Shown here: in pieces, positions 62,249 through 64,000 of the stretch | Numbering within the stretch: position 1 is the stretch's first letter | Layout: each line of letters begins with the position of its first letter | Assembly (NCBI GenBank): GCA_943846735.1 | Contig: OX044364.1 | Span: 1,488,001 to 1,552,000, forward strand | Length of the DNA: 64,000 nucleotides | Direction of reading: 5' to 3' | From: CAJQLB01 sp905479065 | Lineage (GTDB): Bacteria > Bacteroidota > Bacteroidia > Flavobacteriales > Flavobacteriaceae | Notes under the pieces: model-generated | Databases searched by the model: none | What the model was told of the DNA's origin: nothing | What the model saw: the letters and a program-made list of their open reading frames with translations, nothing else | Program-made: the position numbers and the translations under genes

Positions 62249-63496
62249 TTAAAATTTTCTGTCAGGGTTAAAAAACTCTAAATTCAAAGATGGCTTTTTA
62301 GTTGAAATAATCTCCGATACTAATTTCCCAGTAGCTGTGCTCATGCTCCACCCCATCATTGCATGACCTGCGGCAATAGTCAAGTTATTACACTTTTTTG
62401 ATTTTCCAATATACGGCAAACCGTCTGGAGTCACAGGGCGTAAACCACATGCTGCATCACCAATTTCTTCAACAGTTAGTTTTACATCAGGATAATATTG
62501 AGTGGCAGCTTTAGCGATTGCTTCAACACGAACTTTATTAATGTCATGATTGATTCCTGCAATTTCCATAGTCCCTGCAAATCGGGTAAAACCATTCATT
62601 GGTGTTACGGCTGCCTTTGCCTCTGCTAAAATAGCTGGAATCTTAATTCCTGTTTCTCTTTCTGTATTAATACGATATCCCTTCCCTGCTTGAAGCAATA
62701 ATTTGACACCTAATTTTTTTGCCAATAAGGCACTCCAAGATCCCGCGGCCATAACTATTTCATCAGGCTTAAATGCACGATTACTCGTTATAATAGATTC
62801 TACACCGTGATTCTTCAATACAATATCCAAAACTTTTTCATTTGCATATATGTTAACACCAGCATTTGTTAAATATGCTTTGAGTTCTGTCATAAATTCT
62901 TGAGGCGTAGAATGATGGTCACACTCAAAATAAGCCGCTCCAATAGCATTTATATTTACATCCGGTTCCATTTGCTGAATTTCGAGTCGACTAACCTCTT
63001 TTGCTGCCAGACCTAATTCAACAGCATATTTAGCAACTTCTAGTTCTTCCTCCAACATTTTTTCTGTTTGACATAACATGAAAAGTCCTTTTTTTTGATA
63101 ATGAAATGTAAAGCTTGGATCTTTTTTTATATCAGTCATAAGCTCCTGACTCAGGAGAGAAATATCACGAATTACTGGGGCTGCTTTTTGCACATGCTTC
63201 AGATTGCAAGACTTATTAAATGCCCAAGACCAGCGCAAAAAGTCTAAATCAAAGCGTGGTTTTATATATAACGGGCTGGCAGGATTGAACATCCATTTTA
63301 AACCTTTTTTCATAACTCCCGGGGCTGACAAGGGAATCAAATGGCTCGGGGACAAATAGCCGGCATTCACATAAGATGCTCCTGCATCAAGATTTGATTG
63401 ATCTACGACTGTCACATGGTGACCCGCTTTATTGAGATAATAGGCAGAACTTAATCCAATAATTCCACCTCCAACAACTAATACACTTTTACTCAT
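62249..63496 (-). CDS. DadA-like FAD-dependent D-amino acid dehydrogenase
   Basis: 415 residues of the DAO/DadA flavoprotein family. FAD loop GGGIIG at 9-14, VVDQSNLDAGASYVNAGYLSPSHLIPL (about 31-57), and C-terminal GLRPVTPDGLPYIG and GHAMMGWSMSTATGKL. Between a 4-hydroxyproline epimerase-type gene and Xaa-Pro peptidases, it probably oxidises cis-4-hydroxy-D-proline (the epimerase product) to the pyrroline. A general D-amino acid dehydrogenase is the alternative. It is 28 bases from the epimerase stop. Confidence 0.87.
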   Translation of the reverse strand: MSKSVLVVGGGIIGLSSAYYLNKAGHHVTVVDQSNLDAGASYVNAGYLSPSHLIPLSAPGVMKKGLKWMFNPASPLYIKPRFDLDFLRWSWAFNKSCNLKHVQKAAPVIRDISLLSQELMTDIKKDPSFTFHYQKKGLFMLCQTEKMLEEELEVAKYAVELGLAAKEVSRLEIQQMEPDVNINAIGAAYFECDHHSTPQEFMTELKAYLTNAGVNIYANEKVLDIVLKNHGVESIITSNRAFKPDEIVMAAGSWSALLAKKLGVKLLLQAGKGYRINTERETGIKIPAILAEAKAAVTPMNGFTRFAGTMEIAGINHDINKVRVEAIAKAATQYYPDVKLTVEEIGDAACGLRPVTPDGLPYIGKSKKCNNLTIAAGHAMMGWSMSTATGKLVSEIISTKKPSLNLEFFNPDRKF

Positions 63497-63524
63497 GACT
63501 CTATTATTACACTATCATAAAACT

Positions 63525-64000
63525 CTAAATCACCTGAAATCCATGCGCATATGGGTCATTATCATCAATGTAAATAGTATTGTATCCATATACTTTTGCC
63601 CATCCCTGAATGCTTGGAATAATGGCGTTTTTATCACCAACTATAGCGTCTTGTTCTACACGGCCAATAAATTTACTCCCTATAAAACTTTCATGCGTAA
63701 ATGACTCACCTATTTTTATCTTTCCTTTTGAAAATAATTGAGCTAATCGTGCAGATGTTCCTGTTCCACAAGGTGACCGATCAATAGCTTTGTCACCATA
63801 AAATACGGCATTTCTACCCGACGATGTCGGATCTAAAGGATCTCCAGTCCATAACAAATGTGTCACATCTCGAATGGTGTCATTTTCAGGATGAATAAAT
63901 GCATTTGGGTACTTCAAATTAATTCGTTCTCTTATCACTTGGGAATATTGAATAATGGTACTTGCTGTAAAATCTTGTATTCCTGTAAAGTTTGATTGAG
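63525..64000 (-). CDS. 4-Hydroxyproline 2-epimerase-like, C-terminal part
   Basis: The gene enters the window from the right: the frame stays open from 64000 to the stop at 63525, about 158 residues. The active-site Cys in DRSPCGTGTSARLA shows the racemase/epimerase form, unlike the Thr form encoded at 51571. DPTSSGRNAVFYGDKA just before it is typical of hydroxyproline epimerases. It converts trans-4-hydroxy-L-proline to cis-4-hydroxy-D-proline, the substrate for the dehydrogenase encoded next to it. A proline racemase cannot be fully excluded without the missing N-terminus. Confidence 0.85.
   Translation of the reverse strand, partial: QSNFTGIQDFTASTIIQYSQVIRERINLKYPNAFIHPENDTIRDVTHLLWTGDPLDPTSSGRNAVFYGDKAIDRSPCGTGTSARLAQLFSKGKIKIGESFTHESFIGSKFIGRVEQDAIVGDKNAIIPSIQGWAKVYGYNTIYIDDNDPYAHGFQVI

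Overview
The window comes from an AT-rich chromosome of the Bacteroidota, most likely a marine member of the Flavobacteriaceae. The evidence is the TAnnTTTG-type -7 promoter boxes, the near absence of Shine-Dalgarno sites, the many short lipoprotein signals, a mevalonate-pathway segment (diphosphomevalonate decarboxylase, mevalonate kinase, UbiA) typical of that class, and an arsenosugar cluster. There is no rRNA gene, CRISPR array, complete insertion sequence or prophage. One tRNA, tRNA-Leu(UAG), is present.

Layout. 1-3700: three secreted proteins on the minus strand; two are built from YadA-head-type repeats and end in an S74 intramolecular chaperone domain. 3701-8697: a loose region with a long non-coding stretch, two tiny membrane proteins, an esterase lipoprotein, a GNAT acetyltransferase, a decayed DinB-family gene and several orphan hairpins, one of which may belong to a small RNA. 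8698-11936: a phosphorelay made of a PAS/GAF histidine kinase, a free-standing Hpt protein, a LytTR response regulator and a receiver-only protein. 12235-25187: an arsenosugar cluster (peroxidase-like protein, ArsS, DUF2064 protein, purine nucleoside phosphorylase, ArsM, DUF547 protein, glycosyltransferase). It continues with a flavin reductase/polyferredoxin pair and three further glycosyltransferases, and is interrupted only by a convergent glycosidase lipoprotein. 25227-29986: a divergent RsuA/RluB-like protein that has lost its catalytic residues, a nitrilase, and the mevalonate/UbiA genes. 30046-44205: a flavoprotein, a lipoprotein, an RND efflux operon (K+ channel, pump, adaptor, binding-protein/TolC fusion), a giant phosphoesterase/outer-membrane fusion, and MsrA/MsrB. 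44378-48193: an HD/Pycsar-effector-like membrane protein, a GAF protein and the tRNA.

48296-64000 is the most interesting part. Two convergent gene sets encode enzymes that together fit use of the unusual amino acids of collagen. The plus-strand set has a dipeptidase, an EamA permease, a Delta1-pyrroline-2-carboxylate reductase-like enzyme, a trans-3-hydroxyproline dehydratase (Cys/Thr active site), a 1009-residue fusion of hydroxylysine-kinase-like, M23 peptidase and 5-phosphohydroxylysine phospho-lyase-like domains, and, translationally coupled to it, a GH2 beta-galactosidase lipoprotein. The minus-strand set has two M24 Xaa-Pro peptidases, a D-amino-acid dehydrogenase and a proline-racemase-family enzyme with the Cys form of the active site (4-hydroxyproline epimerase, cut by the window edge). 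In collagen the hydroxylysine carries a beta-linked galactose, so a galactosidase coupled to hydroxylysine kinase/lyase is a coherent and testable idea. The collagen reading is inference; the individual family assignments are mostly solid.
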